Source: Clostridiales bacterium (GTDB lineage Bacteria > Bacillota > Clostridia > Saccharofermentanales > Saccharofermentanaceae). Taken from it: DNA of 64,000 nt. Each line of letters begins with the position of its first letter. Position 1 is the stretch's first letter. Under the pieces are notes generated by a model, which was not told the DNA's origin, did not search any database, and saw only the letters and a program-made list of their open reading frames with translations. The stretch lies in the NCBI GenBank assembly GCA_017510605.1, contig JAFWMQ010000015.1:1-64000 (forward strand), given 5' to 3'. The position numbers and the translations under genes were made by a program. Shown here one piece after another: positions 8,407-19,447 of the stretch.

Positions 8407-8973
8407 ATGTTTGATATACCGATGCTGCTGTTACAGGCAGAGACAGAGTCGAACCTCTTCTCACCGGATCAGTTCGCAGGTTATGCCGTAACTGCGGTTA
8501 TAACGATATTCAATATTTTGTTGGTATTCGTTATTTTCAGGCTGTTCGCTTATAAGAAGATACTTAAGCTGATCAATTCACGTCAGGAAGCACTTGACGC
8601 AGAACTTGATGCTGCCAGGAAGGCAAAAGAAGAAGCACAGGCAATTGTCGATTCTTCCAAGCAGACAGTTGATGATGCCAAGCGGAAAAGCTCTGAGATC
8701 ATTGAAGAGGCTAAGGCTAATGCCGACAAGCAGAGCAAGACTGTAATAAGTCAGGCTAATGAAGAAGCTCAGCAGATCATCCAGAGAGCTGAAGAAGATG
8801 CTGTCAGGATGAAGCGGAATGCTTTCGAGACCATGAAAGACGATATCGCCGATCTGTCCATCCAGATAGCAGGCCACATAATAGGTGATGCTTTATCCAA
8901 GGAAGAACTCAAGGAATCTGCTACAAAGTATACTGAAGAGATCCTCGATAAAGAGGTAGCTAAGAGTGAGTAA
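8407..8973 (+). CDS. atpF: ATP synthase F0 subunit b
   Basis: Peripheral stalk subunit of 188 residues. A membrane helix (about residues 27-48) is followed by a long charged coiled coil rich in Ala, Glu, Lys and Gln. The C-terminus (IADLSIQIAGHIIGDAL) is the part that normally docks on subunit delta. Its last 8 bases overlap the start of the delta/alpha fusion gene, so translation is coupled. With no separate delta protein encoded here, b presumably binds the delta domain carried by alpha. Confidence 0.93.
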   Translation: MFDIPMLLLQAETESNLFSPDQFAGYAVTAVITIFNILLVFVIFRLFAYKKILKLINSRQEALDAELDAARKAKEEAQAIVDSSKQTVDDAKRKSSEIIEEAKANADKQSKTVISQANEEAQQIIQRAEEDAVRMKRNAFETMKDDIADLSIQIAGHIIGDALSKEELKESATKYTEEILDKEVAKSE

Positions 8974-10927
8974 TAACCTGTCCGAGAATAATGAGAGCAA
9001 GGTAACGGGAAAGGCTAAGTCCAGAGGCCCGTCCCTTCGTATAGAGACAGCAGGCGATATCCCTGAAGAAAAGCTTACCAGGGTCGCTGCCAAGTTTGCC
9101 GAAGTAAATGAGATCGAAGATTACAGGCTTTCCATTGAGCCCCGTGAAGATCTCATCGGCGGATTCATCATTTATTTCCAGGGGAGCCGCTACGACTATT
9201 CCGTAAAAGGTCAGCTTAACAGGATCGGCGCATATATTAAGAGGACACGTTCTTTTGACGCTTTCGATGAGAGCGGAGTTTCCAAGAAAGCTTTGTCGAA
9301 AGAGGATTTCCCCGTAACAAAGGTAAAGACTGATCTTGAAAAGGCTATAAACAGTTTCCCGGAATCACATTTCTTAAGTATTGATAACATTGAGATATTT
9401 AAACTCTCCGATGATGAGCTTGATAAGCGTGTTGAGGATGCCTTTATCTCCCGTGAGCATAAAGACGAGATCGGAAGGGTTTCTGCAATATCAGATGGTG
9501 TAGCTTCGGTTACGGGTCTTAGCAACTGCATGCTGGGCGAACTTATCGCTTTTGCTTCGGGTGCCACCGGTATAGCCATGAACCTTGAGAAGAGCAAGGT
9601 GGGAATTGTTCTCCTTACTGGCGAAGATACGGTTGTTGAGAGCATGACCTGCAAACGTACAATGACCACATGCTCAGTTCCTGTAGGAATGGGACTTCTG
9701 GGCAGAGTCGTGGATGCATTGGGCCATCCGATAGACGGCAAGGGTGTTATCAGATATACGGAAGAACGCCCTATCGAATCAAAGGCTCCGACAATCATTC
9801 AAAGAGCTCCGGTCAACCAGCCTCTTTTTACGGGAATAACGGCAATTGATGCACTGACTCCTATCGGAAGAGGACAGAGAGAGCTCATAATCGGTGACCG
9901 CCAGACAGGCAAGACCTCTATTGCATTAGACGCGATCATCAATCAGAAGAACGAGAACGTAATCTGCGTTTATGTTCCTATCGGCCAGAAAATGGCTAAT
10001 ATCGTCGCAACTGCCGGACTTCTCGAAAAGCATGGCGCTATGGATTATACGGTCATAGTAGCCGCATCTGCTTCAGAGTCGGCTGCAATGCAGTATATTG
10101 CGCCTTTCTCGGCATGTGCTATCGCCGAGAAATTCATGTACGACTATCACAAGGATGTCCTGATCGTTTACGACGATCTCTCGAAGCACGCTCAGGCATA
10201 CAGAGCAATATCTTTGCTCTTAAGAAGACCTCCGGGAAGAGAAGCTTATCCGGGCGATGTCTTCTACCTGCATTCGAGGCTTCTGGAGAGATCGGCAAAA
10301 CTCTCGGATGAACTGGGCGGAGGTTCTATAACTGCGCTTCCTATCGTTGAGACGCAGGGTAATGATATCTCGGCTTATATTCCGACGAATGTTATTTCCA
10401 TTACCGACGGTCAGATATATCTTTCGCCGGAACTGTTCTTCTCCGGCCAGAGACCTGCTGTTAACGTGGGTCTGTCAGTATCCCGTGTAGGCGGCGCTGC
10501 CCAGACAAAGGCCATTAAGAAGGTTGCGGGACCATTGAGAATTTCTTTGGCTCAGGCCCGTGAGATGGCTTCTTTCTCGCAGTTCGGTTCTGATCTTGAT
10601 GAGAATACACAGCTTCAGATCAAGAGAGGCGTTGTTCTTAATGAAGTGCTGAAGCAGGAGAGGTTTACACCTTTTACCATGGCTTCCGAAGTTGTTCTTT
10701 TGTATTGCGCTACTTCAGATAAGTTCAACTTCCTTGCAACTGAAGATATAACGGAATTCTATACAGATCTGTTGAATGATATCAAACTCCGTCATCCGAA
10801 TATCTTTGAAGAGCTCACAGACGGTGAAGTGTTCACCGATGAGATCAAGTCTGAGATAGATTCGGCATACGAGGAATTCAAGGAAAACTTCCTTGCAGAG
10901 CACGAGGAGTACGTCGAGGACTACTGA
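8966..10927 (+). CDS. atpA: ATP synthase delta C-terminal domain fused to F1 subunit alpha
   Basis: 653 residues, about 150 longer than a normal alpha. Residues ~24-92 match the C-terminal domain of subunit delta (EEKLTRVAAKF, then LIGGFIIYFQGS, then DYSVKGQLNRI). A linker (~93-165) precedes a complete alpha subunit starting near EIGRVSAISDGVASVTGL, with the P-loop GDRQTGKT at 310-317. The six-helix N-terminal domain of delta is missing, and no atpH exists between atpF and this gene. The start is GTG at 8966, inside the end of atpF, with AGAGG 9 bases upstream. In ordinary enzymes the delta N-terminal domain grips the alpha N-termini, so a direct fusion could replace that contact. The reading frame is clean and alpha motifs are intact. 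Confidence 0.93.
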   Translation: MSNNLSENNESKVTGKAKSRGPSLRIETAGDIPEEKLTRVAAKFAEVNEIEDYRLSIEPREDLIGGFIIYFQGSRYDYSVKGQLNRIGAYIKRTRSFDAFDESGVSKKALSKEDFPVTKVKTDLEKAINSFPESHFLSIDNIEIFKLSDDELDKRVEDAFISREHKDEIGRVSAISDGVASVTGLSNCMLGELIAFASGATGIAMNLEKSKVGIVLLTGEDTVVESMTCKRTMTTCSVPVGMGLLGRVVDALGHPIDGKGVIRYTEERPIESKAPTIIQRAPVNQPLFTGITAIDALTPIGRGQRELIIGDRQTGKTSIALDAIINQKNENVICVYVPIGQKMANIVATAGLLEKHGAMDYTVIVAASASESAAMQYIAPFSACAIAEKFMYDYHKDVLIVYDDLSKHAQAYRAISLLLRRPPGREAYPGDVFYLHSRLLERSAKLSDELGGGSITALPIVETQGNDISAYIPTNVISITDGQIYLSPELFFSGQRPAVNVGLSVSRVGGAAQTKAIKKVAGPLRISLAQAREMASFSQFGSDLDENTQLQIKRGVVLNEVLKQERFTPFTMASEVVLLYCATSDKFNFLATEDITEFYTDLLNDIKLRHPNIFEELTDGEVFTDEIKSEIDSAYEEFKENFLAEHEEYVEDY

Positions 10928-10931
10928 TCTT

Positions 10932-13329
<2,398 letters not shown>

Positions 13330-13338
13330 TTTTGTTAT

Positions 13339-13857
13339 ATGGCTGAACTCGAGAATCATAAGATCAATCTGCTTATTGTTACACCCTACGAGGATTTCTT
13401 TGAGGGCCTTGTAGACAGTGTAAGAATACCTACAAATGACGGTGAGTTTGGTTTCATGGCCGGACATACTCCTTTCGTTGCTGCATTGGAACCCGGAGCC
13501 TGTGCGCTGACAGTCAACGGAAAGACAAGATATTGCATGCTCTCAGAAGGTTACTGCGAGATCAACGGAATGCTTGCACTTATCGTTTGTAATTCAGCAG
13601 AGTGGCCTGAAAATATGAGATTGAGAAGAATACTCATTGCATATCAGTCGGCTCTGGACGAACTGATAACTCATCAGGATAAGAATGGCAGACCGGTGTT
13701 TGAAGCAGACAGCATCGCCAAGGGTAAGCGTGCGCTCGCCAGAATGAGATTTATTGAGCGTTATGGTACAGATCAGCAGAGGGAAAGACTTGCAGGTTAT
13801 AAGAAGAGTGACTTCATTGACGGTAAGATCCCCAGACTCCCGGAATTGTCAGAATGA
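13339..13857 (+). CDS. atpC: ATP synthase F1 subunit epsilon
   Basis: Last gene of the ATP synthase operon, 172 residues. The N-terminal beta-sandwich is recognisable from IVTPYEDFFEGLVDSVRIP and DGEFGFMAGHTPFVAALEPG. The C-terminal helices include KGKRALARMRFIERYG. It is about 30 residues longer than typical epsilon because of an extended loop between the two C-terminal helices and a short tail. It links the gamma rotor to the c-ring and can inhibit ATP hydrolysis. It converges with the FHA gene on the other strand after 14 bases. Confidence 0.92.
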   Translation: MAELENHKINLLIVTPYEDFFEGLVDSVRIPTNDGEFGFMAGHTPFVAALEPGACALTVNGKTRYCMLSEGYCEINGMLALIVCNSAEWPENMRLRRILIAYQSALDELITHQDKNGRPVFEADSIAKGKRALARMRFIERYGTDQQRERLAGYKKSDFIDGKIPRLPELSE

Positions 13858-13871
13858 TATAGTCTTATCTG

Positions 13872-15146
13872 TCAGGTTTTGAACCTGAATTCTATATCTC
13901 CGAAAGAGATCTTTTGACCTGATTTTATCTCGTATATCTTTCCGTTCTCGACAGGCGAATCTTCCAGATAAGTTTTTCCTGTTCCCTTAGCAGGTTCCAG
14001 ATAGAACGTGCCGTTTGACAGTTTTATCACGGCGTGCAGTGGAGCAATCTGAGGATCATCCAAAACTATGTCTGACATAAAGCAGTCAGAACCGATGCAT
14101 GTTTCATCAAGATAAACAGAATAACAGGGATTAATTCCTTTGCTGTCTGAGATTAATGACAGTTGGCCTGAAACAAGAGGCTGGTAATGTGAGGACTGCT
14201 CATTTGAATCCTGTACCTGTGAAGCGAAATTATTTATTGTTTCATATTGATCCTCTGAAAACAGAATTGAGCTTCTTTGCTTTGATTTTTCCTGCGATTC
14301 TTTCTTCTTAATATGAGTGTCCCGTTTTTTCTGATTTAATATTGCTGCTGCCAGGATCACCATAGACAGAAAGAAGAATAGAAAACAGGGAAGATACATT
14401 TTCCCGGCCAAAAGGACAAAAGAAAAGATGGCTGATAAGCATGAGATCATAAGATCCTTTTCTTCTTTGGAATAGTTTTTAAGATCATATAATTTATTTG
14501 TTTTAGTTTTGCCGGGCTCAATATTCAAAAAAGAATATGATTCAGTGTTTTCTTTGTCTGTTCCACGGATAATTCCTGCGGTCTTTAGAAATCTTTCTTC
14601 ATCATTTTCTTTTACGCAATAAACTAATTCACTGATCTCGTCATTTGTTAAGATGCTCTTAAAGAAATCACAGTTCAGGAGTTTTTCCAGTTTGTTTGCA
14701 TTAAGTGATGAAAGACACAATTCGTCCGGGCTGCTCTTTACAGGAAGACAGCACATTTTGACAGTGATGCCTTCGGGATCCGTAAATACCATATCAGGAT
14801 CTAATACGATACATGATGGCGCGATCAGATTATCCAGAATTTTTGCGAATGAACAAAAAAGGTCCCCGACAGATTTACGCCTCAGGCTAAGGTTCTTTGC
14901 ATCTTTCTTGTGAGGGGTGTTTCTTTTACCGGGAGAAAATACGGAAAACTCCGGGTCGGTAATCTGCAAAAATCCTGAGAATTCAAAACAGCACATCATA
15001 CCTGAACCGATATATTCTGTGCTCGGAATAAGATAGAAGTCAGACATGTTTCCGGCAATTACCTCTTCGGCATATGTGCATATTTTATCCGGACTGTCAA
15101 ACTTCTCTAAAGCGTAGTATCCGTAGGGTCCCTTCTTTATTTGCAT
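13872..15146 (-). CDS. DUF6382 and FHA domain membrane protein (Tad locus)
   Basis: 424 residues. The N-terminal ~200 residues resemble the DUF6382 domain that in Clostridia precedes FHA domains in Tad pilus loci. Two closely spaced hydrophobic segments follow around residues 230-268. The C-terminal ~90 residues form an FHA domain (IGSDCFMSDIVLDDPQIAPLHAVI, ending KISFGDIEFRF), a phosphothreonine-binding fold. In canonical FHA domains a Gly-Arg and a Ser-Arg pair contact the phosphate; here the first reads GSD and the histidine of the LHA motif is kept, so phosphopeptide binding may be weakened. It lies after the Flp pilin gene and is probably the last gene of the operon. Its exact role in pilus assembly is unknown. 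Confidence 0.75.
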   Translation of the reverse strand: MQIKKGPYGYYALEKFDSPDKICTYAEEVIAGNMSDFYLIPSTEYIGSGMMCCFEFSGFLQITDPEFSVFSPGKRNTPHKKDAKNLSLRRKSVGDLFCSFAKILDNLIAPSCIVLDPDMVFTDPEGITVKMCCLPVKSSPDELCLSSLNANKLEKLLNCDFFKSILTNDEISELVYCVKENDEERFLKTAGIIRGTDKENTESYSFLNIEPGKTKTNKLYDLKNYSKEEKDLMISCLSAIFSFVLLAGKMYLPCFLFFFLSMVILAAAILNQKKRDTHIKKKESQEKSKQRSSILFSEDQYETINNFASQVQDSNEQSSHYQPLVSGQLSLISDSKGINPCYSVYLDETCIGSDCFMSDIVLDDPQIAPLHAVIKLSNGTFYLEPAKGTGKTYLEDSPVENGKIYEIKSGQKISFGDIEFRFKT

Positions 15147-15198
15147 GTAATTGTTCCTTTATTCAGATAACTCAAAAACTTATTAACTTAAAGACGGA

Positions 15199-15372
15199 TC
15201 AGAATGCGGACGATATCTTGGAATCATCAAAACAGAAATCCATTACTTTCTGTCCGTATTCCATTAGTCCCGTTCTGAAGAGCAGCGCAAGTGCGACCAG
15301 AACTGCGATAATGATTACAACTTCAACGGTTCCCATACCTTTCCTGTTGTTGCGTTTTGCTATTTTTCTCAT
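15199..15372 (-). CDS. Flp1-family type IVb pilin
   Basis: A 57-residue protein starting MRKIAKRNN, with a short basic leader, then Gly-Met-Gly-Thr-Val-Glu-Val and a long hydrophobic helix (VVIIIAVLVALALLF). This is the Flp1-like pilin pattern, in which the Glu soon after the processing site aids subunit packing. The start at ATG 15372 is decided by GGAGG 9 bases upstream; a longer frame open further upstream has no such site. It follows the TadB-TadC gene by 14 bases. No prepilin peptidase gene is seen in the window. Confidence 0.8.
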   Translation of the reverse strand: MRKIAKRNNRKGMGTVEVVIIIAVLVALALLFRTGLMEYGQKVMDFCFDDSKISSAF

Positions 15373-15386
15373 AGCCGTTTCCTCCT

Positions 15387-16952
15387 TTATATGCCGAGTG
15401 AGATAATTGCGGGTGTCATAGCTACCATTAGTACACTTATAAAATCCAGTGTCATTGGAATGATCATTCCGAGAGCTTCGCGCTCCTGTCTTTTGCGGGA
15501 GGCATTTCTGCAAAGATTCCAGCAAGCCTGTGACTGAAGATTAAGCATGTTCAGCACCTCGGCAGTACCGAGCCTTCCGTATCTGGCTATCAGTAATAGT
15601 GCTGCCTGGGCTTCAGGTATCTGTATTCTTAATGAGAATTTCTCTACCGCATCCGAAGCAGGTATTCCGCTTAGGATCATTGCTCTGAGATTTTTAATCT
15701 CAAGTGATAAACTGTTATTCTCTTCAAAAGCTTTTGAACAGATTGATATTGATTTCGGCAGCTGCATACCGGATTCGAGAAGCGTTGAAATGAGACAGAG
15801 AAATAACGGGATATCACTCATTAGTTCCTCTCTTTTGCGCTCGACGTCAGATCTGATCTCATATCCGCCCAGTACAATTATCGCGGCCGTAATTACGAGC
15901 GCAAAGAGAGGGTTCTTACCAAGGCTGATCAGGATCGATGTGGAGAGAATTAGCGATGCTGATCCGGTAATAAGCTGTTTTTTAAGGTATTGTTCATATG
16001 TGTAATCAGGGTTGATCGAAAGTTCGTTAAATAATTCATGTCTTGCTGTTATGAAACTGGCCGGAAATATCTTTTTGACCAGTTCGGTAAGATGGGTATT
16101 CGGTAATTTGTTTCCTGAAGATATGTTGCTTGCAAACTCTGACTTAAATGCTTTCCTGCCGTGTTCATGCGACATGAATTTAAGAAGCATTGCACAGGCA
16201 ACGGTGCAGATACCAAACGCGGCAGCAAGAATAACTGAACCTGTTCTAGTATTCTTTGCCATATCCAGATATTCCTGACTCATGTAATTCAGGGCGAAAG
16301 TTACACCGAACGGCATCGCGCACAGAATTGCAGCTTCGGCATTCTTTCCGGCATTGGATGCGGCAATCTCTCCCTGAACCGCGTTCAGTTCAGAAAGCAT
16401 CTGACAAGAACTCCTTAGTATTGACAATGTATTGTTGCCGATCTCTCCTGATATAGCTAAAGCGTGGAACACCGGAATTGTTTCAGGGAAACCGATCTGT
16501 TGGGCAAATATATTAAGAGATTCTTCCAAACTTACATGGAGTTTAAGGTTGTTCTCCAAATTGATAAGAGGTTTTAAAAGCATAGATCTTTTTCCGAAAG
16601 TCTTCTCGATCACGGGCCTTATCAGAAGCAAAGATTTCTCAATTGAATAGCCGCTTGATACACTTGTGCAGAGGACCTGTAACAGGACCAGCAGTTGTGT
16701 TCTCAAGTGCTTGTAGTTATTTGAATAGATCTTCTTCATCGATTCTTTCCAGGGGAATATGCCCAATAAAACAGCGAGCACTAACCTTATTGCTTCAGAA
16801 CCTAAAAACAGTCCTGATGCAAAATAGACCACTGCGACGAAGAGCGGATATACCCAGATGGTTTTCGCAAGGAAAACAGGGAAGGAGTGGACCCTTTTAA
16901 GCCCGGTATGCTTTTGCGCTTTTAATTTCTTCAATACTAGCGATACGTTCAA
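15387..16952 (-). CDS. Fused TadB-TadC pilus assembly platform protein
   Basis: 521 residues with two type II secretion F (T2SSF) domains. The first half (about residues 70-250) resembles TadB and the second (about 370-515) resembles TadC, each with flanking membrane helices. In most Tad loci these are two genes. I place the start at TTG 16952 because GGGAGG lies 8 bases upstream; the more distal ATG codons (17054, 17033, 17000) lie deep in tadA and have no ribosome site. With this start the gene overlaps the end of tadA by 56 bp. The protein should form the inner-membrane platform for Flp pilus extrusion. Confidence 0.85.
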   Translation of the reverse strand: MNVSLVLKKLKAQKHTGLKRVHSFPVFLAKTIWVYPLFVAVVYFASGLFLGSEAIRLVLAVLLGIFPWKESMKKIYSNNYKHLRTQLLVLLQVLCTSVSSGYSIEKSLLLIRPVIEKTFGKRSMLLKPLINLENNLKLHVSLEESLNIFAQQIGFPETIPVFHALAISGEIGNNTLSILRSSCQMLSELNAVQGEIAASNAGKNAEAAILCAMPFGVTFALNYMSQEYLDMAKNTRTGSVILAAAFGICTVACAMLLKFMSHEHGRKAFKSEFASNISSGNKLPNTHLTELVKKIFPASFITARHELFNELSINPDYTYEQYLKKQLITGSASLILSTSILISLGKNPLFALVITAAIIVLGGYEIRSDVERKREELMSDIPLFLCLISTLLESGMQLPKSISICSKAFEENNSLSLEIKNLRAMILSGIPASDAVEKFSLRIQIPEAQAALLLIARYGRLGTAEVLNMLNLQSQACWNLCRNASRKRQEREALGMIIPMTLDFISVLMVAMTPAIISLGI

Positions 16953-18093
16953 GACATTCACCTCCCTTGTTTCTGTATAGTGTCTTAAGCCTGTATTCAT
17001 GGTTTGAAGGCGGCATGACTTCACATATCTCATCAATGTACCTTTTTCCCTCACGGCTTCTCATTATGTGAAGTATGATATTGATACCCATGGATGCCTG
17101 GGTAAGGATTGCGTCGTAAGGAAGACTTGAGCCCGAGAGGATCATTGCAGTCAGACGTTCCATCATTTCAAGACAGGAATTGCTGTGACCGGTGCTCATT
17201 GATCCGGGGTGTCCGCTCGTAAGACATGAGAGGAGATCCGCGCTTTCCTTGCCTCTGACTTCGCCGACTATTATGCGGTCCGGCCTCATTCGAAGAGATG
17301 CTCTGATCATCATTCCTATGTTGACTTCGCCTGTCCCGTCAGGCCCGGGAAGCCTTGCTTCCATTCTGACAAGGTTATCGATCCCCTGAAGATTCAGTTC
17401 GGCAGAATCTTCAATAGTAACGATCCTTTCGTTCTTGGGAATAAAACTGCTTAGGCAGTTTAAAAAAGTTGTTTTTCCGGAACCGGTTCCGCCGCAGATG
17501 AAGATGGTCCTCTTATTGCGGACGCACTCAGCCAGAAACCTTGCAGCTTCTTCACTTATAAAGTCCTGTCTGATGAGAGTAACTATGTCATGCGTTATGC
17601 CTGTGAATTTTCTTATCGTGACTGTAGTCTCTTTGGATATCGGAGGCAGAACGGCATTAGCTCTTGAGCCGTCAGGAAGTCTGAGATCGGCTATTGGATT
17701 AGCTTCGTTAAGAGGTCTGTTCTGATTAGCGAAAAAGCACGAGATACATGTTTTCAATGATTCCTCATCTCTGAATGCCAGGTCAGACCTGTATAGTTTT
17801 CCTCCTCTTTCATAAAAGATCTTATATGGCCCGTTTACCATGATCTCTGTAACTGAGGGATCTTCCATCAGTGGTTCGATAACATCCAGTCGGCGCAGGG
17901 AATTGAATACGGCTTGCGCCATCTCACGCTTCTGGTTCAGGTTAAGCTTATAAGATGTATTCTCAGAAATAACATCAGATATTATTTCGCGGAGTTTCTC
18001 GTCTGACGGATCAGTCTCACCGGAAATAGAATTGAGAACACAATAAGTGATCTGTTCTTTGATGTCATCTGAATCAGTCTTAACAGGCATCAT
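16897..18093 (-). CDS. tadA: TadA/CpaF-family secretion ATPase
   Basis: 398-residue hexameric ATPase that powers Flp pilus assembly. It has the N-terminal helical region, the P-loop GGTGSGKTT (201-209), the Asp-box around VTIEDSAEL, and the Walker B/arginine region RMRPDRIIVGEVRG followed by the His-box TSGHPGSMSTGHSNS. The start overlaps the upstream TadZ-like gene by 4 bp (ATGA-type), so translation is coupled. It is of standard length and all catalytic motifs are intact. Confidence 0.93.
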   Translation of the reverse strand: MMPVKTDSDDIKEQITYCVLNSISGETDPSDEKLREIISDVISENTSYKLNLNQKREMAQAVFNSLRRLDVIEPLMEDPSVTEIMVNGPYKIFYERGGKLYRSDLAFRDEESLKTCISCFFANQNRPLNEANPIADLRLPDGSRANAVLPPISKETTVTIRKFTGITHDIVTLIRQDFISEEAARFLAECVRNKRTIFICGGTGSGKTTFLNCLSSFIPKNERIVTIEDSAELNLQGIDNLVRMEARLPGPDGTGEVNIGMMIRASLRMRPDRIIVGEVRGKESADLLSCLTSGHPGSMSTGHSNSCLEMMERLTAMILSGSSLPYDAILTQASMGINIILHIMRSREGKRYIDEICEVMPPSNHEYRLKTLYRNKGGECLERIASIEEIKSAKAYRA

Positions 18094-18998
18094 ACGGCGA
18101 ACCTCCTTTGGATGAGGTTGTTCCCGTTCTTATCTCTTAAGGACAGTTCTTCAGCGTAATATACTTCGATCCTCTCGCGGCCGAGCGTTTTTGTCAGCAT
18201 GCTTATAAGATCCTTTGAACCGAGATCTTCTATGGCGCTTCTTGCAGGTAAAAGAATGATAGCTTTGTCACATTCGGCAAGAAGTTCCGGAAGGTCCTTT
18301 GTCCTGAAACCTTCAATGACCGAAAGCACGTTTATTGATCTTAAATCCGAATGGGCAAGACTTGCTGCATGGTGCATAAGCGTGATTGATCGGTTGATGC
18401 CCAGATCGTTTACATCATCGTAGTTTGCCGTGCTTCCCGGAGTGAGGAATCCGGAATCATTCATATTGCAATATTTGAGAATGTCTTCCGGGACGAACTT
18501 TTTTGATCTGCAGGCTTCAAGAAGGGAAGTCATGTTACAGCCAGATCTGGAATGCCATGAGGATCTTAACTTGCTAGTGAAATCAAGCCTGATATTCATA
18601 TCCGAGTCCGGAAATCCCGATGACAGATCTCTTATGAAATTGTCTCTTACATCAGAATAAACAAACGGAATGACGGCGGTAAGTGTTCCTGTGAGCGGTT
18701 TTGCGATTAAGGGTGCATCGTCAGTGGGTCTTAACATTGAAATAAGGCGTGCGCAGTCTATGATACCGCCGTCTTCCGTCAGTTTTATGGGTGAGGAAGC
18801 AATAGCAGAAGCTTCATCTTCGTTTATGTCCTTAGGATCATAAATGACACGGGTAAAGTCGCTGAATCTGTCTTCATAATCCTGTTCGTCAAAATAAGGG
18901 TCAACAATATATGCGTCAGGGTAGAAACAGCTTAGCCTCTTTTTGAGAAGTGAGTATATGTATTCGTTTTTCTCATAGATCTTTATCGTGAATGCCAT
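18090..18998 (-). CDS. Putative TadZ/CpaE-like protein lacking a P-loop
   Basis: 302 residues at the head of the Tad operon, where TadZ/CpaE (pilus polar localisation) is normally encoded. I see no Walker A motif. Parts of the C-terminal half resemble the MinD-like fold in layout: AHSDLRSINVLSVIEGF, then CDKAIILLPARSAIEDLGSKDLISML, a hydrophobic strand followed by a helix. The N-terminal ~90 residues could be a receiver-like domain. The start has AAAGGAGGAACAG before it. The family call rests mainly on position and weak resemblance. Confidence 0.45.
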   Translation of the reverse strand: MAFTIKIYEKNEYIYSLLKKRLSCFYPDAYIVDPYFDEQDYEDRFSDFTRVIYDPKDINEDEASAIASSPIKLTEDGGIIDCARLISMLRPTDDAPLIAKPLTGTLTAVIPFVYSDVRDNFIRDLSSGFPDSDMNIRLDFTSKLRSSWHSRSGCNMTSLLEACRSKKFVPEDILKYCNMNDSGFLTPGSTANYDDVNDLGINRSITLMHHAASLAHSDLRSINVLSVIEGFRTKDLPELLAECDKAIILLPARSAIEDLGSKDLISMLTKTLGRERIEVYYAEELSLRDKNGNNLIQRRFAV

Positions 18999-19212
18999 AA
19001 CCTGTTCCTCCTTTGCGTTCAGCTTTTCCTAAGACGGATTGTAAGGTCCGGAACACACCGATTAAAGCGACAAAATCCGACAAATACTGACAATCGGAGG
19101 ATGCGAAAATGAGTTTTCCGGGGAGGTAATAATTAATTATTATTTTTAACGAATCGCATGATCCGGTTCTGATTTTCGAAAATTTAAGATGACTGATGAT
19201 CTCTAATGGCAA

Positions 19213-19241
19213 TTGACAAAGATGTGTCGGATAAGTACAAT
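19213..19241 (+). promoter_or_regulatory. Promoter of the SAM riboswitch-metK transcript
   Basis: TTGACA (19213-19218) and TACAAT (19236-19241) with a 17-base spacer, 26 bases before the riboswitch P1 stem. Confidence 0.85.
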
Positions 19242-19267
19242 CAAACCACTACAATTTAAGTTCTTTG

Positions 19268-19366
19268 CTTATCAAGAGTGACTCGAGGGACCGGCCCGTT
19301 ATCAGAGTCCGGCAACCGCGGAAAGCAGCGGTGCCAATTCCGGCAGGGAGACCTGAAAGATGAGGA
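19268..19366 (+). promoter_or_regulatory. SAM-I (S-box) riboswitch
   Basis: The sequence has the S-box core: CTTATCAAGAG at the 5' side of P1, GAGGGACCGGCCC, the GGCAACC loop, the GGTGCCAATTCC segment, and GGCAGGGAGACCTGAAAGATGAG closing P1. It is followed after ~22 bases by an intrinsic terminator. Binding of S-adenosylmethionine should stabilise the aptamer and favour termination, lowering metK expression. Confidence 0.95.
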
Positions 19367-19387
19367 GCGTTATATATCAAGCGTCGG

Positions 19388-19418
19388 CCTTCTCCTTTCG
19401 GGGGAAGGTTTTTCTTTT
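19388..19418 (+). terminator. SAM riboswitch expression-platform terminator
   Basis: Stem CCTTCTCC/GGGGAAGG with a short loop and then a T-rich tract, 30 bases before the metK start. It is the OFF-state terminator controlled by the aptamer. Confidence 0.85.
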
Positions 19419-19447
19419 ACCAAAGCATTGAACGGAAAGGAAAGACA

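Noticed and set aside
13872..13890. Hairpin CAGGTT/AACCTG between atpC and the FHA gene as a terminator
   Set aside because: The stem is only 6-7 bp, lies inside the FHA coding end and has no T-tract.
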